NCBI GenBank assembly: GCA_903813345.2
Contig: CAIIXF020000005.1
Location: 17,673,375 to 17,737,374, forward strand
DNA from: Owenia fusiformis
Taxonomy: Eukaryota; Annelida; Polychaeta; Sabellida; Oweniidae
Direction: 5' to 3'
Length of the DNA stretch: 64,000 nt
The translations under genes were made by a program, and so were the position numbers. Positions 49,037 to 62,243 of this stretch are shown here, in pieces. The notes beneath the pieces were generated by a model. It searched no databases. It was given only the letters and a program-made list of their open reading frames with translations, and was not told where the DNA came from. How positions within the stretch are numbered: the first letter of the stretch is position 1; each line of letters starts with the position of its first letter.

Positions 49037-50398
49037 ATCAAGGGTAGAGCAGATGGTAAATATTATGAATTGTGGTATATACAGATTCATGCGTTTGTTG
49101 GGATTTGCTACTCCGTGGAGTTGCCGAATTCTAATTCTGTATATATTAAGTCTGAGAAAGGGAATAATTCATTGATCTTTGAGACTCCCCAATCAGCCCA
49201 ATTAGACTATTTATTCAATTTTTAGAGAGGAATAACACATTCTGATACACATCGCATCTAAAAACCTGTCTGTGTTTAGTTGCTCTGATTTTTCATGCCA
49301 ATCCCGTTGATCGAGTAGTTGGGACTTCCCATACAATCTCAAAATTCCTGGGAAGTTTATTCTTGTAAAAAAGTTGACGTACGTATGTACTTTCAAAAAA
49401 ACTAATTTCTTTGTGTTTCCTACCGATCAGATTTACCATATTTTATAATAAGGTACAAGGTGTTTATTTCTAATGTTTTAAGAATCAAAAATTTAAAATA
49501 ATTCGTAGGAACTGTAAGAAATAAGTGAAAACTTAGAACTTTGCAAGGAATTGACCTTTTGCGATCAGAAATTGTTTATTATACCGTTGCTATGCAGTTC
49601 GTTGAAAATTCCTTTAGAGAATTAAATCCCGTGTTTACAAATTTGATTCGTCCATCGATTTCACCTATTCTAAATCGAAAGTGCCCTATACCAAATTCCA
49701 TGGCGATCTATGATGCAAGAGAGGGCCATGGTTATATGTGATGGGAATAACATAGAATTATTCAAATATTGAGAGAAATAATTAGAAAAGGTTAGTGGCC
49801 TTTGAGACATGCTGGAGTTGGTGATCATTAATTTTTCATTGACCAGCTAAGCCAGATACAGGCCTGCTAAAAGAAAATTTATAATTATTGTGTGGAATAC
49901 AGAAAGGTGTGTGCCAGGGGATTTGTTTGAACTTCTGACACAGCAAATCAAATAGACTAGATGCGAGTAGAAATAATCTTAATTTTTATCAAAATTTCAG
50001 TCAAAGTGATATCACATTTGAAATGTACATGAAAATTATACTCTTAAGTTACTCATAAGTTCGCAATGGGTGGAGATATTTGTTGATTTGTATTTTATTT
50101 TATATATTTTAATTGTATAATATGTGTGTGACTTTACAAACTGTTTTAACTAACTGACTGTAAAATTATATCTTGAAATTGAAATATCACTTGTACAGTA
50201 TAAATCCTAGGTTAATTGGCCAAGGATCTCTTTTAGATGGACTTGAAGTATTAATCTTAAATTCATATTTTTTCTCATACCATATAATATAAATCATTTA
50301 TATTTATATATCATAACTAAATTAAAGATTTTACTATCGATTCAGATTAGCCTCTCTTCAAGAAAAATACCCCGGGAAAAATGCCTGATTTATTAATT
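49037..50398. other. Spacer; one interspersed repeat fragment
   Basis: No gene recognised. The fragment at 49951-50100 matches the right end of the 5101-5530 repeat in inverted orientation. The open frame at 49541-49741 (66 codons) has no recognised homology. Confidence 0.35.
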
Positions 50399-50841
50399 AG
50401 GCCATAAGAAGTAGATTCTTTGTTTTGCGTCCCCTTGCTTGCATGATTTTGAGTAAATCAGAAAAAACAAACACATCCAAATAGCAATCAAAAGGGTCTG
50501 AAAGTACCATCGCATTTCGTTCAATCAGAATTAGACGAAATGGCAGATAATTTGATGTGCATCAAAATTGACAGTGTTATAATTACTTTGGCATACATTG
50601 TGTATTTCTTATTTTTTACCCAAAAATAATAGCTATGTTTAAATATATTGTATAAAATGTATAGATATGTGTTTGTAATCACTACAAATTGGTATGTCAT
50701 CCTTTTTTATGCCCATAAAATGTATACATTTCCCAGCAAACAAGTTTGTGTTTTTCTTGAGTTTGTGTTTGTTTTTCTTGTACCCTTGCATGATTTGGAT
50801 TTTACCAGGACGCAAAACAAAGAATCTACTTCTTATGGCCT
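50399..50841. mobile_element. 443-bp MITE with perfect 35-bp inverted termini
   Basis: AGGCCATAAGAAGTAGATTC at the left, continuing through TTTGTTTTGCGTCC, is mirrored exactly at the right end. The near-identity of the arms suggests a fairly recent insertion. A/T-rich interior without coding sequence. Confidence 0.8.
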
Positions 50842-51144
50842 TACTTAAATATTTGTGATTTGATGCATTGTTTAGTCTTTTCACACAGTCTGTGATTTTG
50901 TGAAACATCTTAATGTCTTATCAACTTATACATTGTATATTACAGATGAAGTCAGGAAAGCATCCCAGCAGAAGTTTTTTCTCTCAGCAATGGTTTGGTC
51001 CATATAAAAATGGGAGTAGCTGGCAGCAAGCAATCCAGTTCCAAGAACTCCAATAGTAAGTACACCTGAGTAGTGAGTATGAGCCTCAGGGAGAAATGCT
51101 ATCAGCCCCATTGTCAGGCTTTCCCCTGGGCAAATAATGTTTTC

Positions 51145-51255
51145 AAAATAATTCACCATTTTGAGCAATTTAAAGCAATTTTGTGCCAAAATTCTCAAAT
51201 GAACCCCTGGAATTTAGAAAACTGAATCCCTTGGAAAAAGCTGTCTATGAGCCTG
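51145..51255 (-). mobile_element. Old degraded copy of the CAGGCCCGTAGCCAG MITE
   Basis: On the minus strand the words CCAAGGGATTCAGTTTTC, TTCCAGGGGTTCATTTGAGA and GCTCAAAATGGTGAA line up in order with the 42840 element. Termini are eroded. Confidence 0.55.
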
Positions 51256-52860
51256 CTACAAAAATTAAAGATATATCCCCAGAGCATTTTATTCTTGGGC
51301 TATTTTCTTTTATTTCTTTAGGCTCATCACAGGGCTTGCATATAGTTGTATAGTCTCATAAATAATTGATTTCCAATTTCTTGATTACACAACTTTTCTT
51401 TCATAACTTGTGTTCTATTGATTATGATTTTTGTGAAACTGACTGCTGATTTACCATACTTAGCCTTAACATGACTGCTAGTACTATACTTTACTCTCAT
51501 TTAAACATTGAAATTTGTCCCATTGAAATCATACCATTGGAAAGGTAGACTGAACCTGCAGTAATAAAATGGGTCACCATTTTTGGACTACAACTGAAGA
51601 TGCTTCAAGAAAGGACAGTTATCAGTTTGGAGAACAGTTTCCTGTGTTAATAATTTTTTAATGAAAAATGTAGAAATATCAATCAAATTAAATTATGGAA
51701 ATTCAAAAGAGGACATTTTAATCTACAATATGTAAAAATATCAAAATTGTCCCAAACAGGCGTAACGTGTAGTAGACTGATGAACTTTGTTCTCCAAACT
51801 AAGAATGGTCCTTCGATTGGTTCAAAGTACAACCCATAAACATCTTCAGTTATGGTGCATCGGTGCTCTCTCGTATTAAGATAATGTTCCTTGTGGTGTG
51901 TCCATCATTCATCAATTTTTCATCCTTATTCATGAGTATGAAGAACCCAGTGCACTGGGGCACTTTTTATAGAACATTTCATAACAAATTCTCAAGTGCT
52001 GGAACTCATAACTCTAAAAATTGACCAGATGAAACTGCATTGCTATTGATGATGGCCTATAATGCATTCTATAAAAGCTTAACTGCACCCAGATAGCCAC
52101 TAAGTTAATGAATCGTTCAATCTTAATACACCACTCCTACTATTCAAATGCATTGGATGGGAGCCTGTCACATCTTCTTATGATGCATGATCCCATAAGG
52201 AAATGGAATAAAGGGAGGAATATTTTTAACTGTGTACCTTTAATATTTTATGAGATTGAAGACTTATTGTGATTGAAGACTTGTTGTATATGCAATTTCT
52301 TTATAGGTTATGGGCGAGAACTGTGGTGTTCAAGTGGAATTTCAAGAACAATGTATTCCTTATCCCATTGGTGTCATTAAGTAAAATGTTCCATTGGGGA
52401 AAAAATAATATTTGAATCCTCAGTGAGGCAGAATTAAGGGGTGCTTGAAAACAGTTAATATCTTTATATAAGTACACATAACATACAATCCCAATTATTT
52501 GGAGATGTGTCGACATTTATGGAATTTTTTCTGCATCTTTATTCGATTTTCACACTTTTGTATTTGATTACAACCATTCGATATTCCACTCTATTAAAAT
52601 GATTCGAAACACGTAATAAATTTGTTTATTTTTACACATTTATATTTGATTTATGTACCTATATATGCGGTAAATGCACTTGTATATGCGGTTTATGTTA
52701 TTCAGTGTTTGGTAAAATATCACATATTTAAGTCCATGTACACACACGAACAAAGACAGTTGACACATATATTTAGAACACGCATCAAATACAAATACAC
52801 TTTAGAACCAAACAATGTTCATTTACCGAACAATCATAGAGTACAAAATAGCACGGACAT
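51256..52860. other. Spacer with no supported gene
   Basis: A/T-rich sequence; no exon, RNA gene or well-formed inverted repeat recognised. Confidence 0.3.
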
Positions 52861-52864
52861 ATAG

Positions 52865-53288
52865 TGACTTACCCCACATAATTAATGACATGTTTCGCAT
52901 AAAATTATGTGGGGTAAGTCACGTGACTTACCCCACATAAATGACACATGCATGTAGCATAAAACCATTCGGTAAATCACGTGACCAGTGACGTATAAAT
53001 TTCAAAATGGATGAAACAAGCGAGGAAAAAGAATTTGAATACGATTCATATTCACAATTTAGAGAGGAAATTGAGAAGTTGTTAGATCATTACAACAGAC
53101 ATGAGGCTACATAAGCGATCCTTTGTTAATAGAAGATAGGTTTTCGCGATTGGAGAATCACACCAGAGCTCTTTGAATATATAGATGGCGTAAGTCACAT
53201 GGTCGAAGTCACGTGACTTACCCCACATCAAAACAGTGAACAATGGTTTATATAAAATCATTCGGTAAGTCACGTGACTTACCCCACA
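52865..53288. repeat. Cluster of AAGTCACGTGACTTACCCCA palindromic motifs
   Basis: GTGACTTACCCCACAT or its complement occurs at about 52866, 52905, 52922, 53213 and 53272, three times as the palindrome AAGTCACGTGACTT joined to ACCCCAC. The 52866-52921 pair forms a hairpin of GTGACTTACCCCACATAATT and its mirror. Several nested palindromic elements or one rearranged element. Confidence 0.7.
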
Positions 53289-53764
53289 AATGAATATGTT
53301 TAGCACAAATGAATATGTTTACCCAATACGAATGGTACTTGGCATCGCACATATTTAAAATACTTATCAAATTTATATTTGATCGGGTCGAATACACTTT
53401 TGAAGCATCTTACATATTTGTTGTGTAAGACAGTCAATTATATGTGGGATAGTAGCTACCATTTGTTGTAACTGGGTTTGTTTATGTTCGGTTTAACTTA
53501 CTCCGTGGGGTAAAAACCGAAGATATTAATGTTACGAATATTGATGCAATAAATACACTATAGACATTGTCCATTTTACTTTACACAGACTTTGTATTAG
53601 AATTTTCTATGGAAACCCTGTATATATAATATCACTTGTTTCTGGTAATAATTTGGAAAATTGTATATGTACAAGTGAATCTATAACCAGATGGATGCTT
53701 AATTAAATTATGCCAATATAGGTAGAGTTAAGAGTGTCCCTCTTAATCAATGTTGGTCAATATA

Positions 53765-54862
53765 CAGGGTGGTCCAAAAAAAATTGGAACATTTGTTAAT
53801 TGAATGCAAAATCTTTATTTTTCCTCTAAAATGCACCAAAACTTTACTGAGTATAGTTCAGTCACTTATTTATCTGATGTAAAGTCTATAGGTGCAAACA
53901 ACAAAATTAATGCATTGAACTAGACAATGTTTTATATGACCCCTCTAATCCTGAATTACAAGTTCCAGCCCAGGACACAGTTTTGAAATTATTCATTCAG
54001 TTTGCTGTTTGTTTGTTTTTGTCAAATTCATCTTGATAAAAAATTTCAGCTTGACCAAACCCCCTATATCTTTGCTTTGGAAGATCACGTCTAGTAACAT
54101 ATTCAACATTTTTTATCTAAATTGTTTGGCATCAAGCATATTTTGATGGCTATTGTTGGGTGAATTCGTGTATTACTGATGGAATATTCTTCTCCAGAAA
54201 GGGCAGTTTTGACTGGTTAATGAAGCCTCCTCCCCTTTATTGTTTTAATATGAATAATATTCCTCGAATATATCAATATATATGAATATCAATATCATAA
54301 AGGAGTCTCCCAGAACACAAATGATATATTATATGTGCTTAGAGTTGGTCTTTAATAAAGCCTTGTAAATAACTGGTCAGTTTTGCCTTAACTGAAAAGT
54401 GGAAACAATGATTTTGTCACTTTAGCAGCTGTGTGGGTTATGCAATCACTCACATCTGACATGTTCCCTTTTCCCTCTTAAATAAAAAAATAATTAGTTT
54501 GGGCATTCTTTAAGTTGGCATTAACACAATAGTTTTCTAGTAAACCATAGATGTTAAGACCTCTTAACAACTGAATATGATTTTATAAAACAAGTATAGC
54601 AAGCATCATGTTCATTAAAGCTTTGACATAAAGATTACTTGAAAAGGTAGCAGCAAAATTGACAAGTGTATATTTGAGAAAAGGGGGTCCTATGAAACAT
54701 TGACTAGTTTAAGGTGTTAACTTTGTGGTTTGCACCTATAAACTTTACATCAGATAAATACGTGACTGACCTATGCTCAGTAAAATTTTGGTGCATTTTA
54801 GAGGAAAAATAAATGTTTTGCGTTCAATTAACAAATGTTCCAATTTTTTTTGGACCACCCTG
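53765..54862. mobile_element. 1.1-kb TA-flanked element with roughly 137-bp inverted termini
   Basis: It starts CAGGGTGGTCCAAAAAAAAT and ends with the complement, flanked by TA on both sides. The terminal repeats stay paired for about 137 bp through TTAGAGGAAAAATAAA and GTTTGCACCTATA with few mismatches. CAGGGTG termini with a TA target are typical of Tc1/mariner-type elements. No transposase frame, so non-autonomous. Confidence 0.85.
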
Positions 54863-54921
54863 TACATTAACCTTACACTAATATTTGATATCAATAATAT
54901 AGTTAAATAGTGTACAGTACA

Positions 54922-55318
54922 TACACTCCCCTCAATAAGTTTGGTAACTGAAAATCTTCATTGGAAAGCATAAGAAAGGCTGTTGATGTTTCAATCTTAA
55001 TTTTGTTCCTTGAAGGTGGTATCAGATCTAGCAAAGAATAGTAGTAGTGACAATGATTGTTTTTCAATTTTAGAGTATTTTGGGCTCATATATCATTCCT
55101 TATCATATCTGTTTTCTTAATATCTCCAAAATTTAAATTGTCTATAAATATGGTGACATTGTTATAGTCTCCAACTTTTTTGTGTATGGTGTTCGGCGGT
55201 TGTAGTCTGTAACAAATGGTAGGTGATGAGATTTTTTTAAAATCACCAAATATGAATAGGCTTTGATAAATGACCCAAAAGGGAACTTCTAGTTGCTAAA
55301 CTTATGGAGGGGAGTGTA
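54922..55318. mobile_element. MITE copy 5, CACTCCCCTCCATAAGTTTG family
   Basis: TACACTCCCCTCAATAAGTT at left and AACTTATGGAGGGGAGTGTA at right; the largest copy (397 bp), with clean TA flanks. It begins 60 bp after the 53765-54862 element. Confidence 0.8.
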
Positions 55319-57565
55319 CATTTGAATTTTGATAGCCATGGCTATAACTCAGATCATTTGTACTTGTATTATTAGTGATTATAATCTTAATTATTTTCAT
55401 TCTCATTATTATTACAGGTGTGGCGAGGTTTAAGATGTAACCAAATATGCTTTTAAAGAGCTGACTGACGACTGTACCTTATTTTGTTCTCTTACCTTGC
55501 CTTCTATGCTGATTGGGACCTATTTACATCCAAAGGTCCAAGCTGACTCTTTTGCTGTATGTCACCGTGAATTAAGGTAATACATTAGGCTATGAATACA
55601 CTGCACTTTTAGATCTAAACGAGTATATAAAAGAATTATGACTTTTTTTATTTAAAACTAAAATGAAGAAATACCAAGATTGCATACAATTTACAATGCT
55701 TTTTTATGTCATCAGCAGTGTGACACTTCAGCGTCAACAAATGGCAGGTAGTGTCATTTTGCATTTTAATGCCTTTTATAACATCCCAGTCCCATCTTGC
55801 TTCATCAAGCTTCAGACCCGTCCTTATAGAACATAGTGATTGAGTGAGCATGGGAACATATGATGGTCTTTCCAGATAATTGTTATATTCTGGTTTAAAT
55901 ATAAGCTGATATGACATTGTTCATATTTTTTTGAAATTATTTTACCAATGTAAAAAACTACTTTAATCTTGCTTTGTCAGTGGCATAGGTATGTGTTTAA
56001 CCCATTGCTTAGATTGGTATAAAAATGCTAAAATGAGCCATTGTTAAATTGTTAATATCTGGAAGTTTCATAAAATACACAATTGAAGGATGAGGCTACA
56101 ATATTTCCTTTCCTATAGTATGATTTTCATAAAAATTATGATAACATATATTATAATCATAAAGATATCAAAGAAACATCCTGAGTAATCATGTCTTTCT
56201 TAATTATAATAGTTCCCTTTTTAAAAAAGATCTATTAAGAATTACATGTACCCCTCAGAACACAGATATCAGAACACAAAGTGTAACCAACTAAATCAGA
56301 GCATACTGCTCGTTAAAAAATAAATATGTGGTGAGTTTGAGAATATTCTCTATGTGAGTTGAGCTAAATGTATTGATTACAGTTTTTATTGATTAGCACT
56401 ATTTCCCATTTCATATAGCTATTGTTGTGTCCTTGAGTCATTAGAGTGTTACTGGATCCATCCATGCTACTGCTAAGACAATGTTTTCATTCGTTATATT
56501 AATTATTCACACGTTCCTTCAGTCATATAGACTACATGCTATTTGTTGCCTATACAATTGATTTTAAGGCCATGGGAATCAATACATTCATGGTAGAATG
56601 TTCCTAATGGTGATGTATCTGTTTACTGAGCATCAATACTTGAGCATCCTCCCTTGATATCATAATCAATATTACCTATAGTTAAATGGTAATGGTATAA
56701 GATATATAAGCATTTCATGATTGTGGTGTTCTTAGTTAAGCAAAATCGGATATAGTCGAACGAAGCCATTGTTAGAGGCATTTGTCGTGATTTAACGCAA
56801 ACCTTATTGGTTGAGTCTGCTTGTAGAGTGGAACGTTCAATTGCTCTAAACCATGGCTTGATTTTAGAGTAGTGGAACAAAACACGATACTAGGATATTA
56901 TAACAGGAGCAGAAATGAAGAATGATAGCTAAACCTTACGTCAATATCAAGAAAATAAACTGCGAGTTTTTAATATCATCACATCATAGCAGTTGTAGCC
57001 AAGAGAACAGATATGACGCTGAATAGCATATTTTCAATAAATATGGAATACATTCGCTCCGTCATGTCCAATATTAATTAATCTGATTCTTGAAGTGGTT
57101 TAATAGTATGAGCCATTGGATTATCTTACCCAGCAATGTTAAATTGTCAAGCACATAGATGTAAATGACCAGCGGATTTTGGATAACATATAGAATAGAA
57201 ATAGAATAAGGTACAGTAGATTATATTTCTATCCATAAATATTTTTTATGAATCAAGTGTGTGTGTTTAGCTGTATCATGAAATTGCATCTATAATAAAA
57301 ACTAAATAATGAGCGTATTAAATCATATTAAATCTTATCATTTTTGCGATTTGATTTTTGAGCATGTGATTTACCCTGTGAACCTAACCTCTGGGCTAAT
57401 CGTATGTTTGATCATAAATTCTGATATCAAAAAAATATTTCCTCCCAAAGAGAATTAAATTGTGTGATCGTCATCAATTCCATACCCGACTTGGTTTAAT
57501 GCTTATAAGGCTATATATTAAAACCTGTATATTACAACTTGGTGTACAATTTATTTAGCCTGGTC
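55319..57565. other. Spacer; one unrecognised open frame
   Basis: On the minus strand 55917-55648 encodes 89 residues (contains KLDEARWDWDVIKGIKMQND and KCHTADDIKKHC). Composition looks protein-like and its stop overlaps an AATAAA-like tail, but no homology is recognised and no splice partner was found. Nothing else supported. Confidence 0.2.
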
Positions 57566-58150
57566 AATGATATGTTTATCCTGGCCAATGATATGTATAT
57601 TATAGTGCATGATATGTTCATCATGGTGTATGATATGTTCATCATGTTGAATGATATGTTTATCATGGTCAATGATATGTTCATCATGGTGAATGATATG
57701 TTTATCATGGTCAATGATATGTTCATCATGGTGAATGATATGTTTATCATGGTCAATGATATGTTCATCATGGTGAATGATATGTTTATCATGGTCAATG
57801 ATATGTTCATCATGGTGAATGATATGTTTATCATATGGTCAATGATATGTTTATCATGGTCAGTGATATGTTTATCATGGTCAATGATATGTTCATCATG
57901 GTGAATGATATGTTTATCATATGGTCAATGATATGTTTATCATGGTCAGTGATATGTTTGTCATGGTCAATGATATGTTCATCATGGTGAATGATATGTT
58001 TATCATATGGTCAATGATATGTTTATCATGGTCAGTGATATGTTTATCATGGTCAATGATATGTTCATCATGGTGAATGATATGTTTATCATATGGTCAA
58101 TGATATGTTTATCATGGTCAGTGATATGTTTGTCATGGCGTATGATGGTG
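57566..58150. repeat. 21-bp minisatellite with 86-bp higher-order repeat
   Basis: The unit AATGATATGTTCATCATGGT-G alternates with a TTTATCATGGTC form in the first half (42-bp dimers). From 57818 a four-unit, 86-bp block (one unit 2 bp longer, with TATCATATGG) repeats with starts at 57818, 57904, 57990 and 58076. Because 21 is a multiple of three, long open frames run through on both strands; they are artefacts. Confidence 0.95.
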
Positions 58151-60812
58151 TATGTATGATATGGCCATCTTGTTAAATTGTTTCATCGCCAGGAATAAAT
58201 CAGAGGGAACAATGGTAGCTTAATATTTTGCCAACACATATATGTCACCTAGCTAAACCTGTATAAAGTATGTCTAAACATTTTATGTCAGGTAATAGCC
58301 AGTTATGAGTCATACAATTTACAGGTATTGTCAATAAAGCGTCAGAAGCTATAGATATATGTCTTAGACAATCTTATAGCATGTACAATAGCAAAATGTC
58401 AGTTATCATCATTTGTTAATAAATAAACAAACTGGGTTCGGAAAATTGTAATAGCAATGACACTGTAGAGGATCTCTTCAAAATGTCACAGCTACAATGG
58501 TGCGATTTTACTTTTTCCATGATTACTCGAAAAGTAGGTAGAATGTCCACGACATTTTGGGCAAAAATATGTGGCAGCAAAATATGTTTCATCTAAATCT
58601 AAACGTTTTTGATCTAATAATTCACGAGACGACACAATCATCGATATACTTCTTCACTTAAGTTACGAAAACGGAACGTTGAAAACGGCTAAACATCTGC
58701 ACTTTTAACTGTTCCATTTTCGTAATAATAGAGAGGAATAATTATGATCATTCTTGCGCCTCGTGGACTATTCATTCACAAATTATTAGATTTTCATAAA
58801 CATATGATGCTTACGCATGTTTGTACCAAAAAGGTCGTGAAGATTTTGCCTACAACTTGTGAAATCTTGAAAAAAGAAAATTCGTACCTTCGAGACTGTG
58901 ACATATTGTTATGTAAACGAATCCGTTTCTGTAACTAGTTTGAAGAGTTCCTACACAGTGAATGAGGTTAATGAGCAATAGAAAAGATGATTTTTGATAA
59001 ATTGGGAGAAAGGCTTCATTTAAGTTCAAAAAGTTAAACACAGTCATTGAGTTTTGCATAAGGTCTATTTTCAGATTGTTGCCATACCTTGTCAGCACAA
59101 ATTTATTTATGGGCATTTTTACTAAGAACTCAAGTTGGTGCATGTACATATATGAGCATTTTTGATGAAGAACAGAACAAAAGGAAATGGTATTTGGTAC
59201 AATACATCTTTAGCCTTGTATGAGAACAAGTTGTTTGAATGTCTGCAATAATGTCACACCCACTTTGTTATTCAATGATAACATCCGTGTTATTACAGCT
59301 ATTGACGTAACCCTTTGATAAAGAAATGTCAAATTGTCATGTCATCTTATTTCTCTTCATGCTACCTATTACGAGAAAATTCTCATTTATATATAAAAAA
59401 TGTCTAATTGTTCAAGAAAATTTCATTGTATTTCTCAAACTTTGACTGAAGTCACTGATCTTCTGGCATTTCCATACAATTTGGAATGTTATGGACATGA
59501 CTGGTTACTTGCTAATTCCACTCTTTGTCACTCTGTTTTGCATTATAAAATAGAATATACAATTTAGAGTGTTAGGTTTATTCCTGTTTACTTCAGTTCT
59601 TATGAGGAATGGTGTCCAGTTATCAACAGTTGTGGAGCTAAGTTAGTTTCATAAGGGTGAGGGGGTAAATGATGGTTTCATCAGCAAATAGTGTTGACGT
59701 TTTTAATATTCAAGGGAAAGATCAATCAGCATTTTAAGATTTCATTAGATGAAGGGGGTCAAACCATTAAGAACATCGTCATCCCTTAAGAACACTCCTT
59801 TTCCAAGATATGAAATTATGGATTTAAAAGAATTAATAGATTTAGGATGGTTCGTGATGAAACATGAGCAGAATGAATATATTCCAATTAATAAAGTGAA
59901 CAGATGCAAATATTACAAAGATGCTTTTATTAAATTTAAGTTTTCCTTCTGTAAATTTATGATTTTGTTCTTCTGTTGTTTATTTGCGAGATGACAATAC
60001 GACTGATGGGATGACTTTCACAATGTTTTCGTAAAATTGCTCATTTATCTTAAACTGTAGAGGAGGCCTGCGGATTTCATGCAGAATTAGCCTTTTCCTA
60101 TTTAGAATTCACTAAATTCATCCGTAAAATTCATCATTTCAACTTACAGAAAACTAGAATGAATGGTACAAATAATGTAATCAATACTAGTACTACTCGC
60201 AATAAGCATATGGCATCAGAACACTAATAATCAGTATAACGACAACAATCAATAATGGACTTCAATTTTACATTATAGATAATATGATTGCTTCATTCAA
60301 CTACAGTAATTTTCTACATATACCAATTTCTCCAATTTAGTCTTCACCAATTTCTCCAATTAATCGGACAATTGCATCAATGCACTCATAAACCATATGT
60401 TCGTGAATGTATTTGACAGTTTGATTAGTTTGACTTCTCCTGAGGCATTGACCCAGCTAAAATGTCTATATTGTTATTATTTCCTGTTTTTGTATTTTTA
60501 CATATTCATTGTGTCCATTTACTTTTTTCTAATCACAATATTTTATAATCATAATTTTAACAAAATATTTCGATCTTGAAATATGCATTCTGCTAAACGT
60601 ATGCTTTGTAAATATCCACATAAAATTTTCATCATGGAGATCACCCTTAATTATTTTGCAATGTATAACAATAAAGCGGAACCCCCTCAGACTGATATCC
60701 CGCAAAATAAAAACATAAAAGAAAAAATGATCTTGGCCAAAACAAATAGAAAAAAAAAGGCTGGCTACAATGCGCAACAAATTCTCTACATCCTCATCCT
60801 AGCCGTGGCCTT
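58151..60812. other. Spacer; repeat copy B and one unrecognised open frame
   Basis: 58744-58938 is the partner of the repeat at 44909-45139. On the plus strand 59749-59994 encodes 81 residues (PRYEIMDLKELIDLGWFVMK, EQNEYIPINKV) that look protein-like but match no family known to me. No RNA gene or clear MITE was seen. Confidence 0.25.
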
Positions 60813-61651
60813 TTAAAGTCCCCGTCTAAAGTTTGAAAATCTTTTTTTATCATTCATTTACTATTTGTCAGGACTTAAAAAGTAATTTTAGAGATTTTTG
60901 AACAAAAAAAAATTTTGATAAAAAAGTTGTGAGCATTTCATTTTTCAAATATTCAAATTTCCCGCCATTTTTCAAAAAAAGTTGAAATTTCTAAATCATC
61001 AAATATTTCTTAATGCATTTCAAAAAAGATTATCTTTTTAACACCAATGCAAAGATTGAACAAAGGACACACTATTTCAATAATAAAATGCCATATTTAA
61101 TGGGCCACTTCAATGTTTTAGCATATCAAAAATATTTTGAAACATTAGTGATGTCACTAAGGTACCCAAAACATTTTGAAAAAAATTGAAATTTTTTTTT
61201 CGATGTCAATCTTTTCTAAATATGTTAGACTTTCATAAAAAACCAATGTTGATTGTCTAACCAGGTTAAAAGGAAGAATAAATTATGTTTTAGATATCAT
61301 TGTACCATTGGTTTCTATGAGAACTAAAATTTTGAAATGCATTTTTCTCAGAACCATTTTTATGCACTGATAAGTTCATTTCTCGCTTATTTATGAACCG
61401 ATTTTCTTAATTTTTTCGGCAAAAAACACTGGAGGATGAATGCTATGCATTGGTATGAATTGTGGCTAATTAGAAGATATGAGTGACCTCTAAAAGTTGG
61501 TTTTAAATATATTCACAAATTTTGGAACAAAAAGTTTATCAAAAACCACATTTTGAAATTAAAAAAAAAGTTTCACATATCACACTTTGATCATATTGGG
61601 TAAGACTACAATATAAGCCAAAGTGGTTTAAACTTTAGATGGGGCCTTTAA
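60813..61651. mobile_element. 839-bp TTAA-flanked element
   Basis: TTAA precedes AGTCCCCGTCTAAAGTTT at the left, and AAACTTTAGATGGGGCCT precedes TTAA at the right. The AG...CT ends and TTAA flanks match the architecture of the 20099-20706 MITE, although the sequences differ. The A/T-rich interior has no coding capacity. Confidence 0.7.
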
Positions 61652-62243
61652 AAATAATTCTGTATTTATGGATGCTTTTGTTTGAATCTTTTGATTTCTA
61701 TTCTATAGGCAAAGTCTCATAAAGAAAACCGTCTAGCAGGTCAGTCTGTAATATTTAATATCCGGGAACAGGGATCAAAAGATTATCATATGATTTAGTT
61801 CGGGATAGGGGATATGGCTTTCCCAATTTAATTTATTTTTCTTAGAATAATATTCCCAGGATATAGCTTTTTTAGTTGAAGATGATATGTTAGCGACATG
61901 TTTTTAATAGAATGGGAAGAAATTTATAAATAAGAAGGAATAAACTAGTAAACAGACATAAAGTTAATACCCATGGGTTATGTACTGGGAGGTTTTGGAT
62001 ACAGAGTTTATCCTGGATAAAGCTATGTCCCAGACCTCAGAGATATAGCGTAATAGACATAGGGATATCCATTCCACGACCTAGATACACTATATATTCC
62101 TGCACATTTTGTTAGGAAATCGGATTTGCTCGGATTTAAAGATAAGTTCTGAAGAATTTATAAAGCATGACTAGATGAACATTTTAATCCATGGGGATTA
62201 ATCCTATTGCCTACCTATAATCACACTGTTCTTATATGGTAAC
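61652..62243. other. Spacer with no supported feature
   Basis: Short A/T-rich interval between two mobile elements; nothing recognised. Confidence 0.3.

Noticed and set aside
50926-51198. 90-codon minus-strand frame with a hydrophobic stretch
   Set aside because: Its start overlaps a degraded MITE copy and no splice site or family supports it; the opposite strand has the better splice signals.
57532-57904. Long open frames on both strands (MVNDMFIMVNDMFI and MINISFTMMNISLT types)
   Set aside because: Fully explained by the 21-bp minisatellite, whose period is a multiple of three.
57566-58150. Regularly spaced direct repeats resembling a CRISPR array
   Set aside because: Units are contiguous with no unique spacers, and the context is animal DNA.
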